Made by a program: the position numbers and the translations under genes
NCBI GenBank assembly: GCA_029213045.1
Contig: JARGPN010000006.1
Coordinates: 294,123-358,122, forward strand
Length of the DNA: 64,000 bases
Source: Alcanivoracaceae bacterium
GTDB lineage: Bacteria > Pseudomonadota > Gammaproteobacteria > Pseudomonadales > Alcanivoracaceae
Direction: 5' to 3'
The notes under the pieces: model-generated
Seen by the model: the letters and a program-made list of their open reading frames with translations, nothing else
What the model was told of the DNA's origin: nothing
Databases searched by the model: none
Shown here: one piece after another, positions 1 through 10,193 of the stretch
How positions within the stretch are numbered: position 1 is the stretch's first letter
How the letters are laid out: the number at the start of each line of letters is the position of its first letter

Positions 1-507
1 AAAGCGCGCGGAGTGAGCCAATAGCACGCGCTGTTCGCGCCGCACCAACATGATCACACAAGGCGTAATGCGTGGGTACTGGGTGTATTCACAAACTGAG
101 CAAATCATTGCCGCATCACGCTGATGCAGCCGGGTAGCGTTGCCACAGCGGCTACAAAACTGGTGATTGGAGTACCAGGTTAGCAATTGTTTGGCGCGGG
201 AGACCACTGAGAAGCGGTGCTCATCGAAGACCCCAACAAGCTGTCGAAGCCCCAATGCTTCGTAGCCTTCGGGAATTTCGCATTCATTAGGTAGCGCAAC
301 GGCCACACAGTGGGCACCACCCAAGCGGCCAAGGTAATGCTCTCTTAAGGGCTCATCGCTTAACCAGCGGTGCACATTTTCGGTAGGAAAGCCTTGTTCT
401 AGATCGCCGCGCTTTAACAGTAAACGATCTTGATGAAATAGCACCCAGCACGTCTCACCTTCAAGATTCGCCGGGCGCGGTACTATCTCAAATACACGGG
501 ACAACAT
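1..507 (-). CDS. nudC: NADH pyrophosphatase NudC, N-terminal part (cut by window edge)
   Basis: Reading leftwards from an ATG at 507, an open frame of 169 codons runs off the window without a stop. It encodes an N-terminal domain followed by a four-cysteine zinc ribbon (FCSRCG ... ICSVCE), then PRITPCVIMLVRR, which is the beginning of the Nudix fold in NudC. The Nudix box itself lies outside the window. NudC hydrolyses NADH and removes NAD caps from RNA 5' ends (family knowledge). The ATG overlaps the TGA of the upstream fimL by one base (TGATG), so the two are probably translationally coupled. nudC and fimL are also neighbours in Pseudomonas. There is no sign of damage in the visible part. 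Confidence 0.9.
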   Translation of the reverse strand, partial: MLSRVFEIVPRPANLEGETCWVLFHQDRLLLKRGDLEQGFPTENVHRWLSDEPLREHYLGRLGGAHCVAVALPNECEIPEGYEALGLRQLVGVFDEHRFSVVSRAKQLLTWYSNHQFCSRCGNATRLHQRDAAMICSVCEYTQYPRITPCVIMLVRREQRVLLAHSARF

Positions 508-2201
508 CACAAACGGTTAGCTCGCACCACAGGATAACCAAGCTCTTCCATGCTCTCCTCTGCGACTTCGAGAACCGATTCCCCAATAGGCTTTTGTTCT
601 TCCATGCTTTCAAGGTAGTAATCAATACTCGAAATTGCGTCAGCGAGAGTATCCATTTGCTCGCCCGTCGGCGTTTCGCTTCCCTTAGCTAACAGTGTTT
701 GCTCAATGTAGTTCCGGCACGCATCCATAATGCCTTTGGCACGATCTAGCTCTAAGAAGGTTAACCCGCCACTAACAGAACCTAGTGTGCTGGGAACGTT
801 AGTTAAGTGCATCGAATCCCAGTTTGATTCCATGAAGGAACCGACCGCCCGTTTCGTTAATGCGAGCCCCGCTCTGCATTCGCCAACCACTGCCACCCGC
901 GCTTCATCGAGCTGATACAGGGAAATATGTTTATTGTTGGCTTCTCGATGCATTTCATCCGCCGGCGAAAGACTTCGCTCCAATCCGGCTACCGCATTCT
1001 CAACCAACAGTAAATCATCAACCAGCTCTTGGAAGTCCAAGCCTTGAGGATCTACCTGATCGACAGTCCAAGTGCGAACATTCGCCGCACGGGCTTTAAT
1101 TTGCTGGGATTCTTTGTTCAGGTTAATCATGACCAAGGTGCCGGCAACACGTAATAACGTATCCGCCACATCACCGTAATCAGTATCTGCCACACCCTGG
1201 GACGCCATATCGAGAGATTGTTTTACATCTCCGAGTTCCACTTTTAAGTTTTCCGCCACGGTGCGCAAGACGGAGCCGCCACCGCCCGCCATCAGATTGA
1301 TTTCATCTTGTAGCTCGGCGTCTGACAACCGTTGGCGCAAATCAAAAACCTGTTTTACCTCACCAATAACGCCAGATGACTTAGCACACAGCGACACGAC
1401 ATAAATACTTTCTTTCACCATCAAAAGCGGCACATCGCCCTGCAAAGCGCGAGAGCCTTCATAGATGATTTTTTTAATTTGCCGATCGTATTGAGATAAC
1501 AACGCCTTACGCGCCGGCGTCATCGCCATATCATCGGCGATCATCGACTCCAACGCAGCACGTGCCACCCACCAGATTCGACTGATCGGCACCGGACCGC
1601 AGAGCTTATCGATACGCGTCAACGCTCTCGCCATCAACTTAAGGTTCGCACCGCTGTTTTGACCGCGCAGCACGCCTAGCAAACCCACTTGATACATATG
1701 CCGCAAACGTCTGCACAAGCGAGGAACATCGGCAACTGGAGTTTCCGCAGTTTCAACTTCAGGGAAGCGATTACGAGATAGGTCCACCGCGAAGAAATGG
1801 CTTTCTTGAATCAACGGTTTCGATGCGGAGCGACGTAATTCATTGATGCCGCTAATCATTAATTCAGGCAGCGCACGATTCTTTAGCTGCACATACTCAA
1901 GATAACGAGCAAGCAAAAGAATTGATTGACTGAGCGCACCAGCAAAGCGAGGAACGTCGCCAGAGCTCGGCGTACTTTGCGCCACCAACTCCATTTCTTC
2001 CGACATAAGCGTCGCAGCAGGAAGTTCGAGCACCTGAAAGATACCGCGCAACTGATGAAACGCTTCAACGCAGGCGTTAATGCGATTATCCAGCGACTGA
2101 TCGGCCGCATAGGCCTCAAGGTGCTTCTCCGCCTCGTTGAGGGTGTTATCAATTTCCTCTTTGAGGAAGGTCAACGAGGTCGTATTGGTAATAGCAACCA
2201 T
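507..2201 (-). CDS. fimL: FimL-like type IV pilus / cAMP regulatory protein
   Basis: A protein of 564 aa resembling Pseudomonas FimL and the N-terminal part of the ChpA chemotaxis-type kinase. It is largely helical, with Hpt-like bundles but no kinase domain. FimL promotes type IV pilus twitching motility and cAMP signalling through the adenylate cyclase CyaB (known of the family). The frame is open 12 codons further upstream, but the ATG at 2201 is preferred: it has GGAG six bases upstream and gives the usual family length. The stop overlaps the nudC start by one base, as expected for an operon. No pil genes occur in this window, so the pilus role rests on family resemblance. Confidence 0.8.
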   Translation of the reverse strand: MVAITNTTSLTFLKEEIDNTLNEAEKHLEAYAADQSLDNRINACVEAFHQLRGIFQVLELPAATLMSEEMELVAQSTPSSGDVPRFAGALSQSILLLARYLEYVQLKNRALPELMISGINELRRSASKPLIQESHFFAVDLSRNRFPEVETAETPVADVPRLCRRLRHMYQVGLLGVLRGQNSGANLKLMARALTRIDKLCGPVPISRIWWVARAALESMIADDMAMTPARKALLSQYDRQIKKIIYEGSRALQGDVPLLMVKESIYVVSLCAKSSGVIGEVKQVFDLRQRLSDAELQDEINLMAGGGGSVLRTVAENLKVELGDVKQSLDMASQGVADTDYGDVADTLLRVAGTLVMINLNKESQQIKARAANVRTWTVDQVDPQGLDFQELVDDLLLVENAVAGLERSLSPADEMHREANNKHISLYQLDEARVAVVGECRAGLALTKRAVGSFMESNWDSMHLTNVPSTLGSVSGGLTFLELDRAKGIMDACRNYIEQTLLAKGSETPTGEQMDTLADAISSIDYYLESMEEQKPIGESVLEVAEESMEELGYPVVRANRL

Positions 2202-2485
2202 GCATGCTCCAAAGGCACCACTATTGTTATAAGTCACCGAACAACTTTTGAGAAACCTCTACTTTAATCCCCAGAGATCAAAAACTGACGGGCATATCAA
2301 AGAGTTATCGATTCGGTAAACTTTCGCACGGGGCTAAAGAATGAGTCAACTTTCGATTCTAAGCAACTGATTTATTTGCCAAATCCGACACAATTACGCC
2401 GACATCATGCTGCTTCTACGCTGTACCTAATCAAGCAAACGGCATAAACTCCCGCACCTCTCCCAACCCTGCCGAGAAGTCAGAG

Positions 2486-4117
2486 ATGTCCAGCAGCACA
2501 TTTGCGCGCGCAATCTTTCAAAATTTCCTAGGTAAAGCGCCGAATTGGTACAAACTTACAATCCTATTCTTCCTTTTGCTTAACCCGATTGTTGCCTTTG
2601 CCTTTAGCGCCAAAGCCGCAGGGTGGATGTTGCTGATCGAGTTCATCTTCACGCTAGCAATGGCTCTGAAATGCTACCCACTTCAGCCTGGCGGCCTGCT
2701 TGCTATTCAGGCGGTGGCGATTGGCCTGACAACGCCAGACAACGTAATGCTTGAAATTGAGCACAACATTGAAGTGTTGCTGTTGTTGATCTTTATGGTG
2801 GCAGGCATCTATTTCCTGAAAGACCTCCTACTGTTCACCTTCTCGCGCATTATTTTGCGGATTAAATCCAAGGTGCTGCTGAGCCTAGTGTTCAGTATCG
2901 CTGCCGCTGCGCTATCCGCATTTCTCGATGCCCTTACCGTCACCGCTGTGGTCATCGCTGTCTGCACTGGCTTTTATGGCATCTATCACAAGGTCGCATC
3001 GGGCAAATCGTACAAACATGAACTCAGCCACGACCATGGCGACGACTCCACTGTTGGAGAGCTTCATCGCATGGATCTGGACAACTTCCGTGCTTTTCTT
3101 CGTAGCCTGCTGATGCACGCTGCGGTGGGCACTGCCTTGGGCGGCGTGTGCACACTTGTTGGTGAGCCTCAGAACTTGCTAATTGCCAGCAACGCAGGCT
3201 GGCAGTTCGGTGAATTTTTCCTACGTATGGCGCCAGTTTCATTGCCTGTGCTCGTCGTCGGCCTGCTCACCTGCATGCTGCTCGAAAAATCCCACCTTTT
3301 TGGGTATGGCGCTCAGCTACCTGACAACGTTCGCTCAATCATGGAGCAATACTCAGATCACCAAGACAGCAAACGAACCAGTCGCGACCGTGTTGCACTC
3401 ACCGTTCAGGGGCTGACTGCAGCGTGGCTTATTTTCGGTTTGGCATTTCATTTAGCCGCCGTTGGCTTAATTGGCCTAACCGTTATCGTGTTCGCCACAG
3501 CACTGTGCGGCGTGATCGAGGAACACCAGATCGGCGAGGCGTTTCACGAAGCCCTCCCCTTCACCGCGTTACTTGCGGTGTTCTTTTCGGTGGTCGCGGT
3601 CATTTCTGAACAGCAATTATTTACCCCGCTCGTGCACCATGTTCTGCAAATGGAAGGTTCTGAGCAGGCCGCTGCATTCTATTTGGCGAATGGTGTGCTC
3701 TCAGCGGTGAGTGATAACGTATTCGTGGCAACCATTTATATTCAGGAAGTACTCAAAGCTTTCCATAATGGCGACATTACGCGCGACGTTTTCGATCAAC
3801 TAGCGGTGGCCATTAACACAGGCACAAACCTTCCCTCCGTGGCTACGCCAAACGGCCAAGCAGCGTTCTTGTTCTTATTAACCTCCGCGTTAGCGCCTCT
3901 GGTGAGATTGTCATATGGGCGGATGGTTATTATGGCTCTGCCATACACCATCACCATGACGATTACGGGGTTAATTATGGTGCAACTAGCGCTGCCGCCG
4001 TCGACCGATTATTTTTACGAAAAAAATTGGCTAAAGCATCACTCTGATAAAAAACCGTCAGAAGTGTTTAAAGGACTTGATGCAGAAACAGAAACTCCCG
4101 AACCAACGCATCACTAA
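2486..4117 (+). CDS. nhaB: Na+/H+ antiporter NhaB
   Basis: A 543-aa polytopic inner-membrane protein with about a dozen hydrophobic segments. It matches NhaB throughout, from the N-terminal region with APNWYKL to a conserved [14 protein letters not shown] segment near residues 410-425 and [20 protein letters not shown] near 445. NhaB exports Na+ in exchange for protons and contributes to salt and pH tolerance. A hydrophilic loop rich in His and Asp (around 180-195, [10 protein letters not shown]) lies between membrane segments. The gene stands alone and ends at a strong bidirectional terminator shared with dnaQ. The presence of this antiporter fits a marine or halotolerant host, though that is inference. 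Confidence 0.93.
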   Translation: MSSSTFARAIFQNFLGKAPNWYKLTILFFLLLNPIVAFAFSAKAAGWMLLIEFIFTLAMALKCYPLQPGGLLAIQAVAIGLTTPDNVMLEIEHNIEVLLLLIFMVAGIYFLKDLLLFTFSRIILRIKSKVLLSLVFSIAAAALSAFLDALTVTAVVIAVCTGFYGIYHKVASGKSYKHELSHDHGDDSTVGELHRMDLDNFRAFLRSLLMHAAVGTALGGVCTLVGEPQNLLIASNAGWQFGEFFLRMAPVSLPVLVVGLLTCMLLEKSHLFGYGAQLPDNVRSIMEQYSDHQDSKRTSRDRVALTVQGLTAAWLIFGLAFHLAAVGLIGLTVIVFATALCGVIEEHQIGEAFHEALPFTALLAVFFSVVAVISEQQLFTPLVHHVLQMEGSEQAAAFYLANGVLSAVSDNVFVATIYIQEVLKAFHNGDITRDVFDQLAVAINTGTNLPSVATPNGQAAFLFLLTSALAPLVRLSYGRMVIMALPYTITMTITGLIMVQLALPPSTDYFYEKNWLKHHSDKKPSEVFKGLDAETETPEPTHH

Positions 4118-4120
4118 TAA

Positions 4121-4156
4121 AAAAGGCGACGCTTGTACCCCAAGCGTCGCCTTTTT
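4121..4156. terminator. Bidirectional rho-independent terminator between nhaB and dnaQ
   Basis: A perfect 11-bp stem (GGCGACGCTTG / CAAGCGTCGCC) with a 5-base loop. An A-run precedes it and a T-run follows, so it can end transcription of both convergent genes. Confidence 0.9.
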
Positions 4157-4184
4157 ATATGGCGCTTCAATAAAACTGAGATGC

Positions 4185-4907
4185 TCAGGCGTCGCCACCC
4201 TCTAAGATTTTTTCCCAAAGCAATCCATTTTCGCCCGACGCCTTAGCAACATTATCCAGCTTGGTTTGATGTGCTAATAATTCTTCCGCTGTAGCACGCA
4301 CCACACGCAATGGCTTTCTATCAGCGGACAAACGTCGAATAGTTTCAACCGACGCCCCCTCCGCAGACTGCTCACCGTCTAGAGACAAACCCACTTGTCC
4401 GCCCGTCATAATCAAATACATTTCGGCCAACAAGCGCGCATCCAGCAATGCGCCATGTAATTCACGGCCAGAGTTGTCTACACCGTAACGCTTACACAAA
4501 GCGTCCAAACTTACGCGCTGACCTGGATGCTTTTGCCGCGCCATCACTAGGGTGTCGAGCACACCGCAATGCTGTTCAATACGATCTTTACCAACGCGTG
4601 CGTATTCTGCATTAAGGAAACCAACGTCGAACGGCGCATTGTGAATCACTAATTCAGAGCCGGCGATAAACTCTAATATCTCCGCTGCAACAGCGGCGAA
4701 AACGGGCTTGTCGGCTAAGTGCTCCTGAGTGATCCCGTGCACTTCCATCGCGCCTTCATCGATATCACGCTGCGGATTAATATATTGATGTAAGACGCGG
4801 CCCGTGCAGCGACGATCAACAATCTCTACACAGCCGACCTCGATAATGCGGTGGCCATCTGTTGGGTCTAGGCCCGTTGTTTCTGTATCAAGTACGACTT
4901 GGCGCAT
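4185..4907 (-). CDS. dnaQ: DNA polymerase III epsilon subunit, 3'-5' exonuclease
   Basis: A 240-aa DEDDh exonuclease, the proofreading subunit of the replicative polymerase core. The motifs are in order: DTETTG (Asp7 and Glu9), HNAPFDVGFL (Asp94), and HGALLDARLLAEMY (His151 and Asp156). The C-terminal tail after residue 180 is where the family binds the alpha subunit. An upstream extension to 5042 is open, but the ATG at 4907 has GAGG five bases upstream and starts directly at the first catalytic strand. In E. coli rnhA is divergent from dnaQ. Here rnhA is not present and dnaQ follows the methyltransferase gene by 52 bases in the same direction. Confidence 0.95.
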   Translation of the reverse strand: MRQVVLDTETTGLDPTDGHRIIEVGCVEIVDRRCTGRVLHQYINPQRDIDEGAMEVHGITQEHLADKPVFAAVAAEILEFIAGSELVIHNAPFDVGFLNAEYARVGKDRIEQHCGVLDTLVMARQKHPGQRVSLDALCKRYGVDNSGRELHGALLDARLLAEMYLIMTGGQVGLSLDGEQSAEGASVETIRRLSADRKPLRVVRATAEELLAHQTKLDNVAKASGENGLLWEKILEGGDA

Positions 4908-4959
4908 GGCCACCTCATAAAATTTTTCGAAGGGAATACTACGCAGACAATTTGCGCAA

Positions 4960-5736
4960 CTATTCGAGCGTTTCCTGAGACTTTCCACGCCAGTGCGCGA
5001 CAGGAACGGGAATAACATTCGGACCACGATCGCGCAGCGCAAACCGCGACCGCGCGGGACGCATCATCGCCGCACGCTTACGCGCCACCATGACATAGAA
5101 AGAACCATGCTGACTCCACAACCGATCACCTAGCCAAGCCATCCAATATCCAAAGATATTTTTAGGAGGGCTATGAAAACGTGATTCCAAACCTTCAGGC
5201 TCGCAGCCCAACAATGACAACCAGTCACCCATACGCTGCGCAGACAAAAAGCGCGCTCGCCAAGGCATTTCTTCGGAACCCGCACGAAACCACCGTAGCA
5301 AGCCCCAAACGCTTGACGGGTTAAACCCGACAACCACTAACGCACCACCAGGCACCAACCCTCTCACAGCATTGCGTAAAATCTGATGAGGGTTGTCATC
5401 AAAATCGAGACTGTGATGCAGCACGATCAAATCGAGTGACTGTTTACGCAGTGGGAAGGTGCATGGTTTTGCTTGGACGTTTGCACTGTCAGCAAAGGTT
5501 GCACTCAATAAAACCTGTTGGCGTATCCGGCACGTAGACAGCAAATTACGCGGCTTGCCTACCGAACATTGCAGCGCTGTATACCCGGTCGCACGTGGTA
5601 GAATATCAGCAAGCAGTGCCGATTCTGCCTTGAGCAGCGCATTGCCCGCTTCAGTACTTAACCACTGATCAAACTCGCCGGCGGTGTCTGGCGGCTGAAT
5701 GCGAAAAGGTGTCTTTAATAATCTTGGCAGCGCCAT
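4960..5736 (-). CDS. YafS-like SAM-dependent methyltransferase (class I fold)
   Basis: A 258-aa protein with a methyltransferase-11-like core. The region LDLIVLHHSLDFDDNPHQIL around residues 100-120 and the following VPGGALVVVGFNP resemble motifs II-III of class I enzymes. The glycine-rich motif I is poorly conserved, a feature of the YafS group, whose substrate is unknown. It sits divergent from gloB and upstream of dnaQ, which is the E. coli gloB/yafS/dnaQ neighbourhood without rnhA. The frame is open from a GTG at 5754, but the ATG at 5736 has a GGTGAG element six bases upstream and is preferred. It may be cotranscribed with dnaQ. Confidence 0.75.
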   Translation of the reverse strand: MALPRLLKTPFRIQPPDTAGEFDQWLSTEAGNALLKAESALLADILPRATGYTALQCSVGKPRNLLSTCRIRQQVLLSATFADSANVQAKPCTFPLRKQSLDLIVLHHSLDFDDNPHQILRNAVRGLVPGGALVVVGFNPSSVWGLLRWFRAGSEEMPWRARFLSAQRMGDWLSLLGCEPEGLESRFHSPPKNIFGYWMAWLGDRLWSQHGSFYVMVARKRAAMMRPARSRFALRDRGPNVIPVPVAHWRGKSQETLE

Positions 5737-5866
5737 ACTGGTCTCACCGTCCACGCTGATCTAGTGTCTGAAGTGTAAACACCTACATTCGGAAATTCGA
5801 GGCGCAATTACGTTTACCGCAGCAAGCGCTGGACAACGTGAACGAAGACCTCAGGGAATAATCACT

Positions 5867-6643
5867 ATGAAATTGCACGCACTGCCCGCCTTTCACGACA
5901 ACTATATTTGGCTGTTGGTCGATGACAACCGGCAGTGTCTTGTCGTTGATCCCGGCGACGCGGCGCCGGTGGTGCAGTTTATTGAAGCCAACCAGCTCAC
6001 TCTGGGGGCCATTCTGATTACCCATCACCACCCTGACCACACAGGCGGAATTCATCAGCTAGTGTCCCGCTGGCCGGTAAAGGTTTACGGCCCAGCCCAT
6101 GAAAATATCAGTGGTGTTACCGACCGATTAGAAGATGACGACATCCTCTCAATAATGGCTCCCAGCATCCGCTTTCGCGTGATAGATGTGCCAGGTCATA
6201 CGCTTGGGCACATCGCGTATTACTGCGAAGAGCAGCAGCCACCGCTGCTATTCTGTGGTGACACGCTTTTTTCGGCAGGCTGCGGTCGCTTGTTTGAAGG
6301 CACACCCGCTCAGATGGACGCCTCCCTTAATGCTTTATGCGAGCTACCCGATAACACCCGAATTTGCTGCACCCACGAGTACACGCTGGCGAATCTACAG
6401 TTTGCCCTAGCGGTGCTCCCCGATGACCCGGCATTGAATGAGCGCATGACGCGTGTACAGGCGCTACGAAATGCTGGAAAACCATCGTTACCCACTGATT
6501 TTACAACGGAAAAAGCCAGCAACCCGTTCTTGCGTGTGGACGAACCCGCCACGCAAAAAGCGCTGGAAGCAGAAATTGGTCACCCCCTTACGGAACATGT
6601 AGCGCGGTTTGCTGCACTAAGGGCGTGGAAAGATCGTTTCTGA
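5867..6643 (+). CDS. gloB: Hydroxyacylglutathione hydrolase (glyoxalase II)
   Basis: A 258-aa metallo-beta-lactamase-fold enzyme that hydrolyses S-lactoylglutathione to lactate and glutathione, the second step of methylglyoxal detoxification. The binuclear metal motif THHHPDHTGG is at residues 52-61. It is followed by PGHTLGH, by CGDTLFSAGCGR, which supplies the bridging aspartate, and by CTHEYTLANL, which supplies a further histidine. The C-terminal helical domain that contacts glutathione is present, and the length is normal for the family. The gene is divergent from the methyltransferase gene with about 130 bases between the starts. Confidence 0.95.
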   Translation: MKLHALPAFHDNYIWLLVDDNRQCLVVDPGDAAPVVQFIEANQLTLGAILITHHHPDHTGGIHQLVSRWPVKVYGPAHENISGVTDRLEDDDILSIMAPSIRFRVIDVPGHTLGHIAYYCEEQQPPLLFCGDTLFSAGCGRLFEGTPAQMDASLNALCELPDNTRICCTHEYTLANLQFALAVLPDDPALNERMTRVQALRNAGKPSLPTDFTTEKASNPFLRVDEPATQKALEAEIGHPLTEHVARFAALRAWKDRF

Positions 6644-6748
6644 ATGTGTCGATTGGCGAAAAAAGACGCACGTTGGTCTGGCTTCACTTGATGCGCCCCC
6701 ACTCGGCTACCTAGAATGTCTCCTAAAAACGCGGCCTAGATAATTGTT

Positions 6749-8347
6749 ATGAAAAGACTTCTTTACCCGATTTTAATTTTCGGTCTGACCCTATTTGCCG
6801 GTTGTGCGAGCTTGGGGCAACGACAGCCCATCGACGACCTCGGCCCAATGCCCGCCGTGACCGAGGACGGCGGCACCTTACCGCTAGAAGAAACCGATGA
6901 AACAGCGCCGAAAATGTCCGGCGCTATTTCCGATGCCGATCTATGGGAGCGCGTTCGCGAGGGCTTCGCCTTAGATCTGGACCTCGATAATCCACGCATT
7001 AAAGCGCAGCGCGATTGGTACGCGAATCACCAAGCCTACCTCGATCGTGTTGCCACGCGTGCAGAACGTTATATGCACTACATCGTTGAGCAAACTGGCG
7101 AGCGCAACATTCCCATGGAGATGGCATTGCTGCCGATCGTCGAGAGCGCATTTGATCCCTTCGCCTACTCACATGGTCGTGCCGCCGGTGCATGGCAGTT
7201 CATTCCATCCACGGGCCGTCATTTTGGATTGGAACAAAACTGGTGGTATGACGGACGCCGTGATGTCACAGCATCCACAGACGCTGCATTAAAATATTTA
7301 AGCCAGCTTGCCGCCCGTTTTGACGGCGACTGGTTACTCGCATTGGCGTCGTACAACGCTGGCGGGGGAACCGTTTCAAAAGCGATTCGTTACAACGAGC
7401 AACGCGGACTGCCAACAGACTTTTGGAATTTGCGTTTACCGAGAGAAACAAGCGCCTATGTGCCAAAGCTTATCGCCATCAGCCAATTGATACGTGACCC
7501 AGAAAAATACGGCGTCACGATTAAACCCATTAAAGACGCTGCCTACTTCGTATCAATCGATATTGGCGGGCAAATTGATTTAGCGGAAGCCGCAGAGCTT
7601 GCCGATATTTCTGTCGAAGAACTGTATCTGCTCAACCCTGGTTACAGCCGCTGGGCAACACCACCGGAAGGCCCGCACACGCTACTTATTCCGGTTGATA
7701 ATGCAGAGTCGTTCAATCAACGCTTAGCCGACTTACCAGAAGAAGCGCGGATGCGCTGGGATCGCTATACCATTCGCTCTGGCGACAGCTTAATCAGCAT
7801 CGCCAATCGTTTTAAAACAACGCCCGATACATTACGCACCGCCAATAAGGTTCGCGGAAACACGATTATTGCGGGAAATACGTTACTTATCCCGCGCCCG
7901 TCGGCGAGCAGAGACAGTTACAGCCTTAGCGCGGATAAGCGATTAGAGGCCGTGCAAAACAAACAAGTTTCCGGCAAACAAAAGCATGATTACACCGTCC
8001 GAAATGGCGACTCTTTCTGGAAGATTTCCAGAAAATTTAACGTTGGTGTCCGCGAACTCGCGAAGTGGAATAACATGGCCCCAGGCGACCCATTAAAAGT
8101 GGGTCAATCGCTCGCTGTGTGGTCTAACCAACCCCTATCCGCAAGCGGCAACGACTCACCTGTGCGGCCAGAAATGATTCGCAAAGTGAATTATGCCGTG
8201 CGCAACGGTGACTCGCTTTCTCGTATTGCCAACCGCTTTAACGTATCCATCAATCAAATCGCGGACTGGAATCGTCTTAACACGAAGAAATATCTCCGCC
8301 CTGGGCAGAAGTTGACGTTGTATGTGGACGTCCGTAATGCATTTTAA
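6749..8347 (+). CDS. mltD: Membrane-bound lytic murein transglycosylase D with three LysM domains
   Basis: A 532-aa lipoprotein with signal peptide and lipobox LFAGC (Cys19). A family 1 lytic transglycosylase domain follows, with the catalytic glutamate in VESAFDP (Glu132) and the AAGAWQFIPSTGRHFGL segment after it. The C-terminal third carries three LysM peptidoglycan-binding modules, beginning YTIRSGDSL, YTVRNGDSF and YAVRNGDSL. MltD cleaves glycan strands to 1,6-anhydromuropeptides. Its 3' end overlaps the first yejA gene by 11 bases, so murein breakdown and uptake of peptides released from the wall may be co-expressed. That functional link is inference. Confidence 0.94.
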   Translation: MKRLLYPILIFGLTLFAGCASLGQRQPIDDLGPMPAVTEDGGTLPLEETDETAPKMSGAISDADLWERVREGFALDLDLDNPRIKAQRDWYANHQAYLDRVATRAERYMHYIVEQTGERNIPMEMALLPIVESAFDPFAYSHGRAAGAWQFIPSTGRHFGLEQNWWYDGRRDVTASTDAALKYLSQLAARFDGDWLLALASYNAGGGTVSKAIRYNEQRGLPTDFWNLRLPRETSAYVPKLIAISQLIRDPEKYGVTIKPIKDAAYFVSIDIGGQIDLAEAAELADISVEELYLLNPGYSRWATPPEGPHTLLIPVDNAESFNQRLADLPEEARMRWDRYTIRSGDSLISIANRFKTTPDTLRTANKVRGNTIIAGNTLLIPRPSASRDSYSLSADKRLEAVQNKQVSGKQKHDYTVRNGDSFWKISRKFNVGVRELAKWNNMAPGDPLKVGQSLAVWSNQPLSASGNDSPVRPEMIRKVNYAVRNGDSLSRIANRFNVSINQIADWNRLNTKKYLRPGQKLTLYVDVRNAF

Positions 8348-10193
8348 TGTGGCGCCTTTTCACGTCTTCGCACGTGGATTACTGGCAACACTTTTGCTGG
8401 GACTGTCGCTTGGCAGTTCCGCAGAAGACATTATTCGCTCCCACGGCTACACCCCGTTTGGCGAGCTAAAATACCCTGCTACATTTAAACACTTCGATTA
8501 CGTCAACGCCGACGCGCCTAAAGGCGGCAGCCTTAAACTTTACGCGAGCGGTACTTTTGACAGCTTAAATCCCTACATTCTAAAAGGTAAAAGCCTTGCC
8601 GACACCACCGCCTACATATTCGGATATTTAGAGCTAAGCGACTCGCTACTCACCGGTGCAGATTTTTATCATCACACAGGTGACGAGCCACAAAGCGCCT
8701 ACGGTTTAATCGCCGAACAAATTGAATACCCCAATGATCTAAAATGGTGTGCCTTTACACTTCGTGCTAACGCGCGCTTTAACGACGGCACCGCCATCAC
8801 CGCCGATGATGTTGTCTATAGCTTTAACACGCTCAAGGAAAAGGGCCATCCTCGCTATGCCATTCAATTCCAAAACGTTAGCGGCGTAGAAAAGATTAAC
8901 AGTAGAAAAGTGAAATTCACGTTCGGCGGAGACGACCGACGTGCATTGCCGCTCGCCGTTGGCCAAATGCCCATTTTAGCGAAGCACTACTGGAGCAAAA
9001 AAGGCATCGACTACGCGGGTTTCGACAGCCCAGTGATGAGCAACGCCTATCGTTTCGGAAAAGTCATTCCGGGCCGGCAAATCATTCTTGAACGCGATGA
9101 CAAATATTGGGCGAAAGACCTTCCGGTGAACAAGGGTCGATACAATTTTGACAAAGTCATTATCGATTTTTATCGCGACGCACAAGTCGCCTTTGAAGCC
9201 TTTAAAACAGGCGGCTATGACGTACACTTAGATTATATCGCCAAACACTGGGCAACCGCCTACGACTTCCCCGCCATGAACGACGGTCGGATCAAACGCA
9301 AAGCCGTTAAACACCAAGAAGCACAAGGCACGCAGGCGTTTTTTATTAACTTACGCAAACCTGACTTTCAAGACGTACGGGTACGCGAAGCGCTCGGCCT
9401 ACTGTTTGATTATGAATGGACCAACAAGTCGATCTTTAACGGCGCCTATAAACGTCAAACCACATGGTTCCCTAACAGCGACAACAGCGCTAGTGGAATT
9501 CCAGAAGGCGCAGAACTAGCACTGTTAAAGCCATTCGCCAAGCAGCTTCCTGCCGCGCTGTTCACTGAGCCGTTTAACCTCCCGCAAACAGACGGTAGCG
9601 GCCACAATCGGGACAATGCACGTAAAGCACTGACCCTATTTAAAGCTGCCGGCTGGGAAATCAAAAATCAAAAGCTGACGAATATAAAAACGGGCAAGCA
9701 ATTCAATCTGGATATCATTATCAATCATAACCCCGGCATGGAACGTGTCATTCAGCCATGGCTAAGAAATCTCGAGCAACTGGGCATCAGTAGCACCTAC
9801 CGAAGCATTGATTCGAGCGCCTACAAAGAGCGCATGGATAACTTCGATTACGACGTGACGGTGCTGGTGCTCTCACAGCAGGCGTTCCCCGGTGCTGAGC
9901 TAAAGGAATATTTCCATTCGTCGAGTGCGCACATTGCCGGCGGAAACAACTTTTCAGGCATCCAAGACCCAGTTATCGACGCGCTAGTCGATGCAGTGCT
10001 ACGCGCCAATACCCTTGAAGACTATCGCGCCGCCGTACACGCATTGGATCGTGTGCTACTGTGGCGACATTACATTATTCCCCACTGGTATTTGGGCTTC
10101 CACAGAATCGCATGGTGGGATAAATTCGGTCAGCCCAATGCGGCGACACCCTATAATCTTGGCACTGACACTTGGTGGAGTACAAATCCGTAA
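8337..10193 (+). CDS. yejA: Periplasmic oligopeptide-binding protein, YejA family, copy 1
   Basis: A 618-aa extracellular solute-binding protein family 5 member with a signal peptide ending near SSAED. The mature protein starts with the YejA hallmark FDYVNADAPKGG and has the NDGTAITADDVVYSF segment typical of the family. In enterobacteria YejABEF imports peptides, including the antibiotic microcin C. I chose the ATG at 8337, which overlaps mltD by 11 bases. An in-frame ATG at 8322 is also open, but the signal peptide fits the later start. It is followed by a second, clearly different copy whose start overlaps this stop by one base (TAATG). Confidence 0.9.
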   Translation: MHFNVAPFHVFARGLLATLLLGLSLGSSAEDIIRSHGYTPFGELKYPATFKHFDYVNADAPKGGSLKLYASGTFDSLNPYILKGKSLADTTAYIFGYLELSDSLLTGADFYHHTGDEPQSAYGLIAEQIEYPNDLKWCAFTLRANARFNDGTAITADDVVYSFNTLKEKGHPRYAIQFQNVSGVEKINSRKVKFTFGGDDRRALPLAVGQMPILAKHYWSKKGIDYAGFDSPVMSNAYRFGKVIPGRQIILERDDKYWAKDLPVNKGRYNFDKVIIDFYRDAQVAFEAFKTGGYDVHLDYIAKHWATAYDFPAMNDGRIKRKAVKHQEAQGTQAFFINLRKPDFQDVRVREALGLLFDYEWTNKSIFNGAYKRQTTWFPNSDNSASGIPEGAELALLKPFAKQLPAALFTEPFNLPQTDGSGHNRDNARKALTLFKAAGWEIKNQKLTNIKTGKQFNLDIIINHNPGMERVIQPWLRNLEQLGISSTYRSIDSSAYKERMDNFDYDVTVLVLSQQAFPGAELKEYFHSSSAHIAGGNNFSGIQDPVIDALVDAVLRANTLEDYRAAVHALDRVLLWRHYIIPHWYLGFHRIAWWDKFGQPNAATPYNLGTDTWWSTNP

